NCBI GenBank assembly: GCA_963792205.1
Contig: CAWBVI010000010.1
Location: 32,891 to 96,890 of the forward strand
Origin: DATDAH01 sp963792205
GTDB lineage: Bacteria; Actinomycetota; Acidimicrobiia; Acidimicrobiales; DATDAH01
Direction: 5' to 3'
Length of the DNA: 64,000 nt
The notes below the pieces were generated by a model. It had not been told where the DNA came from, ran no database searches, and saw nothing but the letters and a program-made list of their open reading frames with translations. Shown piece by piece: positions 43,637-52,815 of the stretch (positions are counted from its first letter, which is position 1; the number at the start of each line of letters is the position of its first letter). Both the position numbers and the translations under genes were made by a program.

Positions 43637-45422
43637 TCACGCCCGGCGTGACAGCTGAACGGCGGACCGGTAGTACTCGTTGTCCTGTTCGAGGCGTTCT
43701 GGCGTGTCGACGGCCAGGATGGTCCCGGCTTCGAGCACGACGATCCGGTTGCAGAGCCGCAGGGTGGAGAGGCGGTGGGCGATCACGACCATCGTCACCT
43801 CGCCGTGGAGCTCGGCCAGGGCGTGCTGGATCAGCTCCTCGGAGTGGACGTCGAGCGCACTCGTCGGCTCGTCGAGGACGAGGAGCTCCGGCCGTCCGGC
43901 CAAGGCCCGGGCGATGCACAGGCGTTGCGCCTGGCCCCCGAGACGCCGCTGCCGACGCCCCGCAGCACCGTGTCGTACCCATCGGGGAGGGCGAGGATCT
44001 CGTCGTGGACGTGGGCGCGACGAGCGGCGTCCTCGACGGCCGGCGGTTCGACGTGATCCCGGAAGAAGCGGATGTTGTCGGCCACGGAGGCCTCGAACAG
44101 GTGGGGCTGTTGCGGGACGACCGCCAGGCGCCGGTACCAGTCGCTGAGCGAGAGCTCCTCGGCGTCCGATGCCGTTGATCAGGTAGCGGCCGTCCTCGGG
44201 CACCCGAAGGCGGAGCAGGACCTGGATCAGCGTCGACTTGCCGCTGCCCGACGGGCCGACGAGCCCGACGACCTCGCCCTTCTCGACGACGAAGCTGACG
44301 TCCGTCAGGGCCGCCTCCCCCCGTCGTACCGGTAGGAGACACCGGACAGCTCGAGGCGGTCGATCGAGCGCAGGGCGGCCGGTCGCCGGCTTGGCGACGG
44401 TTGCGGCGGTAGAGGTCCTCCGGTCGCGCGATCGCCCGGAGGTAGGGGACGGCCTCGGTCAGGTAGTTGACGCCGACCTGAAGTTGCTGCCCGTAGGAGA
44501 TGCTGCGGATCAGCAGCAGGACCACGGTACCCAGCGTCGCGATGCCGGCCTGGTGGTGCTGTTCGAGCGACCGCGAGCCCGTCGAGCACCATAAGCACGG
44601 CGAGGCTCTGGTACACGCCAGGGACGGACGCGTGGAGGAAGGTGGCCTGCTCGCTGGGCATTTGAGGCACCGGTCGGCAGCGGCTTCGATCTGCGCTTTG
44701 ACGGGCAGCGGTGACATCGAGCAGCTTGACCTCCTGTGCCATGCCGACGACCTCGGTCATGCGAACCGCGAACGCCGCGTTCGTGTCCCGGTTCTCAATC
44801 GCCGACCTTCGGACGACCCGAGTGAGAGGACGGAGGATCAGGCGCAGCCCTCCGACCGCGACCACCATCGCTGCGGCGGCGATGACGTCCACCACGATGG
44901 CAGTCCCGAGCAGCGCCGACGAGGTTGAAGGCCGCGGTCAGGACGACGGTCATCTGCGTCGCCGCCATCAGGACGCGGGCCGCGTAGGTGGTGAGCACCT
45001 CTTGGAGTTGGCCCGTCCGCTCCTTGGCCTGCGTGTCCCACGCGGTGTCGAGGAAGGCCTTGGCCAGCCGGATGCGGGCCGTCGCCGAGCGCCTCCGCGG
45101 CGATCTTCGACGAGAGCCGGGCCGTTGCCACGTGGAGGATGAGCATCGCCAAGGCGGCCGCCACCGCCACGGCGAGCGCCTGTCCGATCGAGAGTGACAC
45201 GACGCCGAGGGATCCGAGGTCGAAGCCGATCTCGGTGTCGTCGTCGGCCTGAGCGATGGCGATCCTTGCCACGGCGACGAGCACCATGGCTTCGGCGAGC
45301 CCACGGAGGAGGGACAGGAGCGAGATGCTGATGATCCGGCGAGTGGAGGTGCCGAGCATCGACATGGCGGCGCGCCACGTACGCAGGAGTCTCCGAGGGC
45401 TGAGGGTCCGAAGTGTGGTCAT
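43637..45422 (-). CDS. ABC transporter, fused membrane and ATPase domains, many frameshifts
   Basis: About 595 residues from ATG 45422 (MTTLRTLSPRRLLRTWRAAM). The first 330 residues hold about six membrane spans (for example LLRGLAEAMVLVAVARIAIA and AVAVAAALAMLILHVATARL). The ATPase domain has Walker A (GLVGPSGSGKSTLIQVL, 44270-44220), an ABC signature near 43940 (SGGQAQRLCIARAL), Walker B (LLVLDEPTSALD) and the His switch (TMVVIAHRLSTLRLCNRIVV). At least six frameshifts break it. Half-transporters of this kind dimerise to flip lipid-linked sugars or lipids (MsbA/PglK-like). Location before a GT4 gene supports a glycan-flippase role. Confidence 0.83.
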
Positions 45423-45741
45423 TGGTTTCTGGCTCTCGATGCTGGGTCCCGGCACCTGCGCCCCGCCCCGACCGCGGCCGAGCCCACGATCTGACGGTAC
45501 CGGGACAGCGATACTCGAGGAGCGATCTCCCTCCACGTGGCGACACGCCCGGTGTCCTCAGCCAGTGCCGACGGGACGGTCACGCCGGTCCACCTCGACT
45601 CGCTCGAACGTCGAGCCGGCTGCTCGAATCATCGGAGATCCGCACCGTCGCTTCGCTCGCACGGACGTCAGCGAAGGCGCCAGCACCTCGAGGTCCCGTC
45701 CGCCGCCGTCGTGGTGGCGACATGCGGTCGAGCTGACCCAG
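45423..45741. other. Intergenic region between divergent ABC transporter and glycosyltransferase-like genes
   Basis: 319 nt with no gene I can support: open frames exist on both strands but show only GC-driven composition and no conserved motif. Promoters for the two divergent genes should be here; I see no clear palindrome or -10 box. Confidence 0.4.
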
Positions 45742-46581
45742 ATGAGCGATCCGCTGGCCGGAGCGTCGATGCTGCCGGCGATCGACGTCGTCATCCCGTG
45801 CCATCTGAAGGATTCAGGCACGGTCTCGCTGGCGGTCACCGGCACGCGGTCGTCCATACGCAACCCGATCCGTGAAGTTCGCATCGTCGCCGACCCGGCC
45901 GGGGTCGATGGGTCGAGTTCTCTGGTGCCGGAAGCCTCCGTTACCAGCGACCGTGATCTTTGGGTGAGGAGCTGAAACTGAGATCAACAAGTCGGTGCCG
46001 GCCGACCGGCGTGGCTGGGTGACCCAGCAGGTCGTGAAACTGGCCACGGGAATGATCAGTGGATCGCCGGCTTCGTTGCTGATCGACGCGGACACGGTCC
46101 TCCTCCGAGAGCAGAACTGGCTCGCTCCCGGCGGCGTCCAGCTCCTCTGCTTCTCGAGGGACTACCACGTCCCCTACGAGCAGCATGCCGTCCGCATGTG
46201 GGTCGACCTGGCCCGACCGACCGGAATGACCTACATCACGCACCACCAGCTCCTGCAGCGCGAGCTTCTGCAGCAGATGTTCCCGGAAGGGCAGGACTCG
46301 TTGGCCCGCTGGGTCCGCTGCGCCGACTGGACCGCGACCCGGCGCGCGCTCGCAGATTCGCACTCCTATGGCGTTTGGGTGAGCCGGAACGCATCCGACC
46401 GGGTGAGGTACGGGAAGTTCCTCAACGAGGGGGTTCACCCCGATCGGGGCTTTCACCAGAGGGCCTCAGCCTCCGCGACCGGATTGCCGAACTCCGCGAG
46501 CGCTTCCCTCGGGCAATGTCGGTGAGCTTCCACCACTACCTCGACGAGCCTGCTTCGGTCTCGCAGAGGAACTGCGCCTAA
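45742..46581 (+). CDS. DUF6492-like glycosyltransferase-type protein, frameshifts
   Basis: About 279 residues from ATG 45742. IDVVIPCHLKDSGTVSLAVT is the first strand of a GT-A fold; after a break near 45960 come WVTQQVVKLATGMISGSPAS, LLIDADTVLLREQNW (a D-x-D sugar-nucleotide site), MTYITHHQLLQRELLQQMFP and VWVSRNASDRVRYGKFLNEG. A second break near 46455 leads to LRDRIAELRERFPRAMSVSF and the TAA at 46581. The order of motifs resembles DUF6492 proteins, which accompany surface-polysaccharide genes; the match is by eye. The stop overlaps that of the convergent gene. Confidence 0.62.
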
Positions 46582-47682
46582 TCCGTCGCCTCCTCGAGAC
46601 GGTTGGCGAGCAGGCGCTCGGGCCGGACCTCGTCGATCCAGTACTGGTGGCTCGCCGCTCGGAGCTCAGCCCGTCGCTGGGGGTTCGAGGAGCTCGTCGC
46701 AAATGTCGACACAGTCCTGTGGGTCGGCGAAGGTGACGACCTCGTCCGCGAACGGCCGGGGCAGCTCGTACGCGAGCGGTTCGGTCACCACGGCGACCCC
46801 GATCACGAAGTACTCCGCCAGGCGCGGGGTACGAAGCGATAGAGCCCGTGGGTGGACACTCCGATTCCGCCGCGCCCGGAGGTGTCGATGAAGTCCCGCC
46901 GATTCGTTGACACGTCTGCCACGCAATCGGGGTAGTGGCGCCGGGCGAACTCTGTGGGGACAAAGCCTCCGACGAACCGCGTGCCGAGCTGTCGTCGGAG
47001 GTGCCGGATCATGACAGCTCGCGATTCGGTAACCTATCGAGCGTCGTCTTGGTTGAACCGCAAGGACGGGTCCCAGGCCTTCACGAGGTAGGTGACGTAG
47101 GGCACACGGACAGGTTCGTTGGCGTACCGCTCGTACGAGGTCACTGGCTCCGGCACACGCTCGCCGTGGGCCAGCCCAGAGGTGACGACCTCTGCTGTGA
47201 CGCGAAGGGCACTGACCCCGTGCCGCAGCCCCCGGGCGAGGAGGTGTCGCCGGAGAGCGATGAGCGAGAGCCGACCGAGCCCGGGCGCTGTGCAGGCAAG
47301 GGTCAGGCCCAGTGGGCGGACATCTGTCGACGGAGCGGTTTGACGAAGCGCTGGCTTGTAGCTGCGCTTGAAGACCACGTCAACGTCGGTCGACCCAGCA
47401 TCGAGGTCGGGGACGTCGATCATCTCAAAAGCCAGACGACGGCACGCTCCCGATCGGCGATCCGTGACGGTCATGAGGACGGTGGATTGAAGGACGGTGT
47501 CGGGAACGGAGGCCACCGTCAGGTCGACCTCTCCCGAGCGAACGAGGCCGGCCAGCCCGCACCAGATCGACCACTGGTGCGATGACAGGAGCTCGGGCTG
47601 AGACCTCGATCGCCCAGCGCGGATGTTCGGCGGAGGCAGGCAGGATCAGGCTCCCGAGCGGTGCAACGGTCGAGCGTGCCAG
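46578..47682 (-). CDS. Probable glycosyltransferase with C-terminal glycan-type GT-B half, frameshifts
   Basis: Reconstructed from LILPASAEHPRWAIEVSARA near the start, then VASVPDTVLQSTVLMTVTDR, VDVVFKRSYKPALRQTAPST, VPYVTYLVKAWDPSLRFNQD, IRHLRRQLGTRFVGGFVPTE, HGLYRFVP joined to RLAEYFVIGVAVVTEPLAYE, and WIDEVRPERLLANRLEEATD before TAG 46578. The RLAEY-x-G-x-x-V-x-EPL and ICDELLEP pattern is that of glycosyltransferases with a donor half like GT1/GT4. No standard start codon is visible directly after the upstream methyltransferase stop (47683); a CTG at 47682 is the first candidate. Frame changes at about 47525, 47030, 46860 and 46690. Confidence 0.55.
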
Positions 47683-48391
47683 CTATGGCCGCTGACGGCT
47701 CCGTCGCTCCGACAGGTTGTCCCGCCACGAGCGAATCCGTCGTCGACTCCGCTGCACGATGCCAGGTGAGGTGCCGGAGAGGTCGCGATCCCGGAAGTAG
47801 GGGTGGACGACGTCGAGCATCACGACGTCGTCGCTGGCGTCCCGGACGTAGACAAGGGTCTGCCGATACCAGGCCTGCACCCCGTCGTCGTCCCAGAACA
47901 CAGGTCGGACGAGATCGAGGACGCCGAAGCCGTTGCGACGGAAGTGACCCGCCCAGAAGGACTGCCATTGCTCGTTCCCGTGGCCCACGCCACCTTGTCC
48001 GGGGACGGCGCCCGAACACGACCACATCGGAGAGCCGGCACAGGAGGTCCACGAAAGGTCCGGACCGCTCGTGCGGTAGGTGCTTCCGCGACCTCCGTGC
48101 TCAGGCACAGGTCAAAGCGCCAAGCGCTCGAGCTCGGGGTCCGCCCGGGCGAGATCGCACTCGACGAAGTCCTCCTTGTCTATGAGCAACTCGTCGCGGG
48201 AGACCCAAGGGCCATCGACACCTGTCACCTCGATGTCGCCCTGTTGGCGGAGAACGGACAGCCACGCTCCGACGCCACAGCCGACATCGATCGCCGATGA
48301 GGGGCGGAAGCGATCGACCAGCGGGGGAAGCACATCAGGCCGAACGGACCGAGCCGTCGGTCGACCGCCCGTAGAACGCACTTCCGTACAT
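47683..48391 (-). CDS. Class I SAM-dependent methyltransferase, frameshifts
   Basis: About 235 residues, start ATG 48391 (MYGSAFYGRSTDGSVR). RPDVLPPLVDRFRPSSAIDV joined to GCGVGAWLSVLRQQGDIEVT is the SAM site; GPWVSRDELLIDKEDFVECD follows. After frame changes near 48115 and 48040 come GVGHGNEQWQSFWAGHFRRN, DLVRPVFWDDDGVQAWYRQT and the basic C-terminus before TAG. The GHGNEQWQSFW segment (acceptor region) is typical of small methyltransferases in glycan loci. It lies just upstream of the GT-B-type gene, on the same strand. Confidence 0.7.
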
Positions 48392-48489
48392 CTCCCGCAC
48401 GGGAGGAGTCTAAGGTTCGCCGCCACCCGAGGGTTGGTCGAGCAGGGTCACCACGATGGGGCCGGGTCCATGTCGACCTCCACCCAGGG

Positions 48490-49340
48490 TCACGGCGCCA
48501 CAACGATCCGGTCGTCGTCAAAGGACGTCCGATGATCGCCCAACCAGGCGCCCCACCAGGCTAAGGAGCTCGGGCTGACGATAGCGTGGTCGGCCAACCC
48601 GAGGGCGCGGATCGTGTCGTAGGCAGAGATCGTCGGCAGCACCCCGGCCGGTCCGAGGTCGCTGAACGCCGCCACGACGGCCGCGGCAGCTAGCGGCACA
48701 TCCGAGGCGATGACAAACCCGACGGACCCCACCCGTTCGGACAGGAGCTCGGCTGCCGCCCGGTACCACCCGTAGGGCGGCGTCCAGCCCAAGTCGACGT
48801 ATTCGGTGCCGGTGCGAACCTGGACCGAGACCACGGCGGCCTGTCGCGGCGACCGCCGAGGCCGCCGTGAAGGCGGTCGTCGCCTCCTCTGAGACGGGCC
48901 GGAGGCCAGCGACCACTTGGTCAGCGGCATGACAGAAGTACTCCTCACGCTGGAAGTGGCCTACGAAGAGGACGGGCGGTCGGCAAGCGGCCACAGCCGG
49001 GTCGAACACAGCCAGCCCGGCTCGCGGTCGACAAGCGCTCGAGGAATGTCCGGACCTGGCTCGGGCCCAGCTGGTCGAGAACGTCTTGCACCCGACGCCG
49101 CTGCACGGCCACGGGGGCGCGTCGCAGCTGGCGTGCTTCCCGAGGAGGTGAGGGTGCGGATCTGGCCGGGTCGCACGGCGGTACGCAGCTGATCGATCGC
49201 ACCGTTGGAGTCCTCGATGACCACGGCCCCACCGTCGGGATCGAGGCCCCGAAGGAGGGCGTACTGGAACAGCTGGTTGCCGAGCCCGCCGAAGAGCCGT
49301 ACCGCACGGAGGTCCTGAACCGTCTGCAAGCGGGCAACGC
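48490..49340 (-). CDS. Alpha-1,2-fucosyltransferase-like (GT11) protein, frameshifts
   Basis: The GT11 hallmark VRLFGGLGNQLFQYALLRGL lies near 49300. Later parts are VLFVGHFQREEYFCHAADQV near 48950, VVSVQVRTGTEYVDLGWTPP (the HxRRGDY-like loop in a variant form, near 48820), GFVIASDVPLAAAAVVAAFS and HAIVSPSSLAWWGAWLGDHR (the SSFSWWGAxL-type motif), with the stop at 48490. Frames change near 49150 and 48900. The start is unclear; candidates lie near 49300-49340. GT11 enzymes transfer fucose or a related 6-deoxy sugar from a GDP donor to an O2 hydroxyl. Confidence 0.75.
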
Positions 49341-49362
49341 TAACGACACGGCGCGCTGCCGT

Positions 49363-49858
49363 ATGGTCTCGTCGATCACATCGGTCAACTCGGTCGTCCA
49401 GAAGCTTCTGGGAGTGCTGGCCCGTCGCCGTCTGCCTCCCGAATACCAGCGGTGGAACTGCAAGTGGAACGCCCTCGCCGTGCCGAGGGTGAGACTCTCG
49501 CCAAGTTCGACCGTCGGGCTCCTCGACTACATGGTCCGTTCGCCCACCAGCCAAACAACCTCGACCGCGCCGGGTCGAGCACCCGTGGGCGTTTCACGCC
49601 GTCCCCGTGGGCCCGGGCATCCGCGTCGTGGAGATCGGTGGCGGCATCTCCGGCTTCCAGTTTGCGCTTGCTCGAGCGGGAGCCGACGTCGTGAACGTCG
49701 ACCCCGGCAGGGATGCGACCGGGCTCGCTCCGCCTGTGGACCACGCCCGCATTGCCCGACTCAACCGGGCGTATCGAACCGACGTGCGTCTCATCGACAC
49801 CGTGCTCGACGACGCCGGGCTCGAAGACGAATGGGCAGACACCGTCGGCACTGGCTGA
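49363..49858 (+). pseudogene. Methyltransferase, C-terminally truncated, frameshifts
   Basis: Starts at ATG 49363 (MVSSITSVNSVVQKLLGVLA). The pieces LPPEYQRWNCKWNA, RAEGETLAKFDRRAPRLHGP, FAHQPNN and EHPWAFHAVPVGPGIR join into GIRVVEIGGGISGFQFALAR, ADVVNVDPGRDATGLAPPVD, the SAM site of a known family of glycan-locus methyltransferases. It stops at 49858 after about 165 residues; the region that should follow (the acidic motif II and beyond) is missing and the FkbM gene begins 35 nt later. The loss of the C-terminal half looks like a true deletion, in contrast to the single-base breaks elsewhere. Confidence 0.55.
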
Positions 49859-49892
49859 GTGGGACGCCGATCTGACCTACGGATTCGGTCGG

Positions 49893-50723
49893 ATGCGGGT
49901 TGCCCGAGGCCTCGCAGCGCTGGTCACCGGCCCGAATCGGCGATGCCGCCTCCGTAGCTACTGGTTCCGCCTCCAAGGCTTCGCGCTTAGTCGGCGTCTG
50001 TACACCGACTCGGAAGGCGTCCGCTACCGGCTCGACCTCTCTGACATGGCCATCGACCAGAGCATCTACGTGAACCGAAGATGGGCGGACGGCCGGCCCT
50101 TCATACTCGACACGATCGGCGGGGTGGGAGGCCGAACGGTGATCGAGGTGGGCGCAAACATCGGAATGACCACAGCGGCCTTGGTGGTCAGGGATAAAGC
50201 CGCGCACGTCATCGCCTTCGAGCCCGATCCCTCAAACCTCGCTCGCCTGCACGAGACACTCGATCTGAACGGGATCACCGAAAAGGTGACGGTCTACCCA
50301 GCGGCGATCTCGGACCGAACCGGCACTGCCGCTTTGGCGCTGAGTGGCACCAACACCGGCGACCACATCATCGGCGACATCCCCGGTAGAGCGACCGTTC
50401 AGGTCGAAGTACTCCGCCTTGACGACGTTCACGTCGACTACGAGCAGGTCGCCCTCGCATGGATCGATGTCCAGGGCCATGAGGCTCACGCTCTCGCAGG
50501 AGCCGACAGGCTGCTGAGTGCCGACATCCCGGTTCTCGTCGAGTACGGGCCTGAGTGGCTGCGAAATTCCGGTGGTCTCGAGTGGCTCCACGAGATCATC
50601 GAGGCACGCTTCACCACCGTCGTGGATACGTGGACCAGGCAGACCATGCCAGCGCAGAGAGTGAGCGATCTGGCAGCCGTCTACGAGGGCGACCAACACA
50701 CAGACCTGCTACTGCTGCATTGA
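49893..50723 (+). CDS. FkbM-family methyltransferase
   Basis: 276 residues from ATG 49893. DMAIDQSIYVNRRWADGRPF, TVIEVGANIGMTTAALVVRD (SAM site), HVIAFEPDPSNLARLHETLD, NGITEKVTVYPAAISDRTGT and VALAWIDVQGHEAHALAGAD are the standard FkbM blocks. Members O-methylate sugars in polysaccharides and macrolides. The frame is intact, and it is on the same strand as the truncated methyltransferase just upstream, probably from a promoter before 49363. Confidence 0.87.
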   Translation: MRVARGLAALVTGPNRRCRLRSYWFRLQGFALSRRLYTDSEGVRYRLDLSDMAIDQSIYVNRRWADGRPFILDTIGGVGGRTVIEVGANIGMTTAALVVRDKAAHVIAFEPDPSNLARLHETLDLNGITEKVTVYPAAISDRTGTAALALSGTNTGDHIIGDIPGRATVQVEVLRLDDVHVDYEQVALAWIDVQGHEAHALAGADRLLSADIPVLVEYGPEWLRNSGGLEWLHEIIEARFTTVVDTWTRQTMPAQRVSDLAAVYEGDQHTDLLLLH

Positions 50724-50769
50724 GGCCACCTGGCCCGGACGGTCCGCATCGCCTCGATGGGGCCCTCTA

Positions 50770-51600
50770 CTACGGGATCACAGTGGCCTGACCCAGGGCG
50801 CGGCGATGCCGGTGACCCGTCCTCCGTAGAAGCAGGTGCCGCTCCCGCTCCCATAGATCGGCCACCTCGCCGCCCATGCCGTCGGCCAGATCGTCACGGA
50901 CGAAGAAGGCGTTGATGCCGGCGAGAGTGCACCCGACCAGCTGGTATCCCTTCTCGACGCCCAGGCCGGTGAGGGCCGCGAGCGACGCCCCGAACAGGTT
51001 GTCACCAGACCACGCATGTTCAGAGTCGTAAGGCATGACCCACGCCATCCCGGGCGGGAACGCTGCGTTGTACTCGATTGCGAGCACCCTCGGTCGTCGG
51101 TCGATCGCCTTCCACACCCAGTAATCGTTGCCGTCTAGGTCGATTGACATCACCGCCGGCACTTTGCTCACCCCCGTCTCGTCGAGCAGATGGTTGATGT
51201 TCTCGGCGGTGACGAAGCCCTGGCAGATCGTCAACCGATCGTCATCGACTGCGCTGCTCGCCGCCTCCCGCGCCGAGGCGATCGAGGCCTCGTCCCCTTC
51301 GATCCACACTCCGGACCAGCCCCGGGCTGCCAGCAGCGTGGTGTTGTTCTCGACGCCGGCCCCGGACCCGAACTCCACGAAGGTCCGATCGCCTTCACCG
51401 ACCCGGCGGAGGATCTCGCTGAGGATCCCGTCGGTGCCGTCCTGCGAGTACGTCGAGTGGTCGAACCGACCGAGGCCTGTCGAACCAGCGATCAGCTGGT
51501 CGTGCCAGGCCTCGAGCTGCACGGTGAGTAATCGGCTCTGGAGATCGATGAGTTCCGCGGCCCGGGCCCGGGCGGTCCGGATCGCTTCGATGGGTCCCAC
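50770..51600 (-). CDS. FkbM-related SAM methyltransferase
   Basis: 276 residues from ATG 51600. FDHSTYSQDGTDGILSEILR precedes the SAM loop FVEFGSGAGVENNTTLLAAR, followed by WSGVWIEGDEASIASAREAA, VPAVMSIDLDGNDYWVWKAI and RPRVLAIEYNAAFPPGMAWV. This is the glycan-locus subfamily in which FkbM-like proteins keep D-x-D-G-x-D-Y after the SAM domain. It would methylate a sugar or lipid-linked glycan. The gene is convergent with the FkbM gene, 46 nt between stops. Confidence 0.78.
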   Translation of the reverse strand: MGPIEAIRTARARAAELIDLQSRLLTVQLEAWHDQLIAGSTGLGRFDHSTYSQDGTDGILSEILRRVGEGDRTFVEFGSGAGVENNTTLLAARGWSGVWIEGDEASIASAREAASSAVDDDRLTICQGFVTAENINHLLDETGVSKVPAVMSIDLDGNDYWVWKAIDRRPRVLAIEYNAAFPPGMAWVMPYDSEHAWSGDNLFGASLAALTGLGVEKGYQLVGCTLAGINAFFVRDDLADGMGGEVADLWERERHLLLRRTGHRHRRALGQATVIP

Positions 51601-51768
51601 CCGATCAGCGTGCCACGGCTATGTCGGTCGGGTCTCGGAGAGCCCCACCACCGACGGCCCTTCCTCACCTGAACACCGGGCTCGACCCGGCCCACCGGCA
51701 CTGCCGGTTGGTAGCGCCTCTTCCGCGCCTGTGGCCGGATCGACGAACACCACGAGGAGGAAGCCTCC

Positions 51769-51927
51769 ATGAGCGAAGCATCGACCGCGACCTGATCACG
51801 ATCATCATCGGTCTCGTCAACGTGGTCACGGTGGTCGGGCTCGTCGCCCTGTCGCTCCTCGAGAAGCCGATCCCCGACGAGCTCCCCCTGATCGCCGGCA
51901 CTTGTACGGCGTGTCGCCGGCGAGTAG
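51769..51927 (+). CDS. Small holin-like membrane protein, probable frameshifts
   Basis: A strong ribosome site (AGGAGG, 51755-51760) stands 8 nt before ATG 51769 (MSEAS). One frame over, the sequence continues RDLITIIIGLVNVVTVVGLV and ALSLLEKPIPDELPLIAGT, a single membrane span followed by an acidic/Pro segment. With a second one-base correction it ends at TAG 51925. At about 50 residues it resembles phage-type holins or superinfection proteins (GLVNVVxVxxL...PxELxxIAG). No other phage gene is nearby. The gaps on both sides (51601-51768, 51928-52149) show nothing. Confidence 0.42.
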
Positions 51928-52149
51928 TCGATGGACACGTTGGGGCAGTCGACCTCGTCCACGGCGAGCGCAGCGAGCTGTAGGGGTACGAGGATTTCGA
52001 CCCAAGGGACGTGCTGGGCAAGCTCCACGAGTTGGAGGTTGGCAACTACCCGGCCCTTGCGCAGACCGCGGTCCTGCGAAAGGCACGGCCCGGGCCGTAG
52101 GTTGGCCGACCTGGGGAGTCGGCGAGGTCCCGAGCAGGTTCGGTCGTGC

Positions 52150-52815
52150 ATGGAGTCGGCCCGAGCTCTCGTGTTGGATCTGCTGCCGACGCTCATCGAC
52201 CAGCGGTACGCGATCACCTACAAGCCGGACGGCAGTCCGGTCACTGACGCCGACCTCCTCGTCGAACGCGAAGTGGGCGCTCTGCTCGCCGAGCGGCTGC
52301 CGGGTATCGCCGTTATCGGTGAGGAGTCCTCACCGGGCCTGACGCCAGCGGTCGAGGGCTACGTCGCCGTGATCGACCCCATCGACGGGACGGAGAACTT
52401 CTGCTCCGGCCTCCCGGAATGGGGCACGAGCCTCGGGATCTGGCACTCGGGCGATCACGTCGCCAGCATGCTGTTGCTTCCGGAGCTCGGACACTGTCTG
52501 ATGACCGGGGACGAGATCGAGCCGATCCGGTCTCGGATCACCGGCTTCTCGTCGTCGTTCTCGCCCGAGATCGCCAGCGGGATCGCTGAGGCGGGGGAAT
52601 ACCGCGTGACCGGGTGCGCGGTCTACAACATCTACAACGTGATCCGAGGTTCGTTCCGCCGCTTCGTGAACCCGAAGGGCGCCTACATCTGGGACCTGCT
52701 CCCAGGGGCCATGCTGGCCCTGGAGCAGGGCTGCACGGTCCAAGTCGACGAGGAGCCATACGGTGGAGAACTTCTCCGAGCAGATCAGCCACATCGCATC
52801 GAGATATGCCGCTGA
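52150..52815 (+). CDS. Inositol monophosphatase-family phosphatase
   Basis: 221 residues from ATG 52150. KPDGSPVTDADLLVEREVGA, GIAVIGEESSPG (metal-binding Glu), VIDPIDGTENFCSGLPEWGT (residues 76-95, the DPxDGTxxF metal motif) and GAYIWDLLPGAMLALEQGCT (the WDxAxG-like motif) identify the family. Members remove phosphate from inositol, histidinol, nucleotides or sugar phosphates. It overlaps the NeuB-type gene by 53 nt and so heads a five-gene operon; here it may dephosphorylate a nonulosonic-acid or sugar-phosphate intermediate, a role filled by HAD proteins in other NeuB pathways. That link is inference. Confidence 0.83.
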   Translation: MESARALVLDLLPTLIDQRYAITYKPDGSPVTDADLLVEREVGALLAERLPGIAVIGEESSPGLTPAVEGYVAVIDPIDGTENFCSGLPEWGTSLGIWHSGDHVASMLLLPELGHCLMTGDEIEPIRSRITGFSSSFSPEIASGIAEAGEYRVTGCAVYNIYNVIRGSFRRFVNPKGAYIWDLLPGAMLALEQGCTVQVDEEPYGGELLRADQPHRIEICR

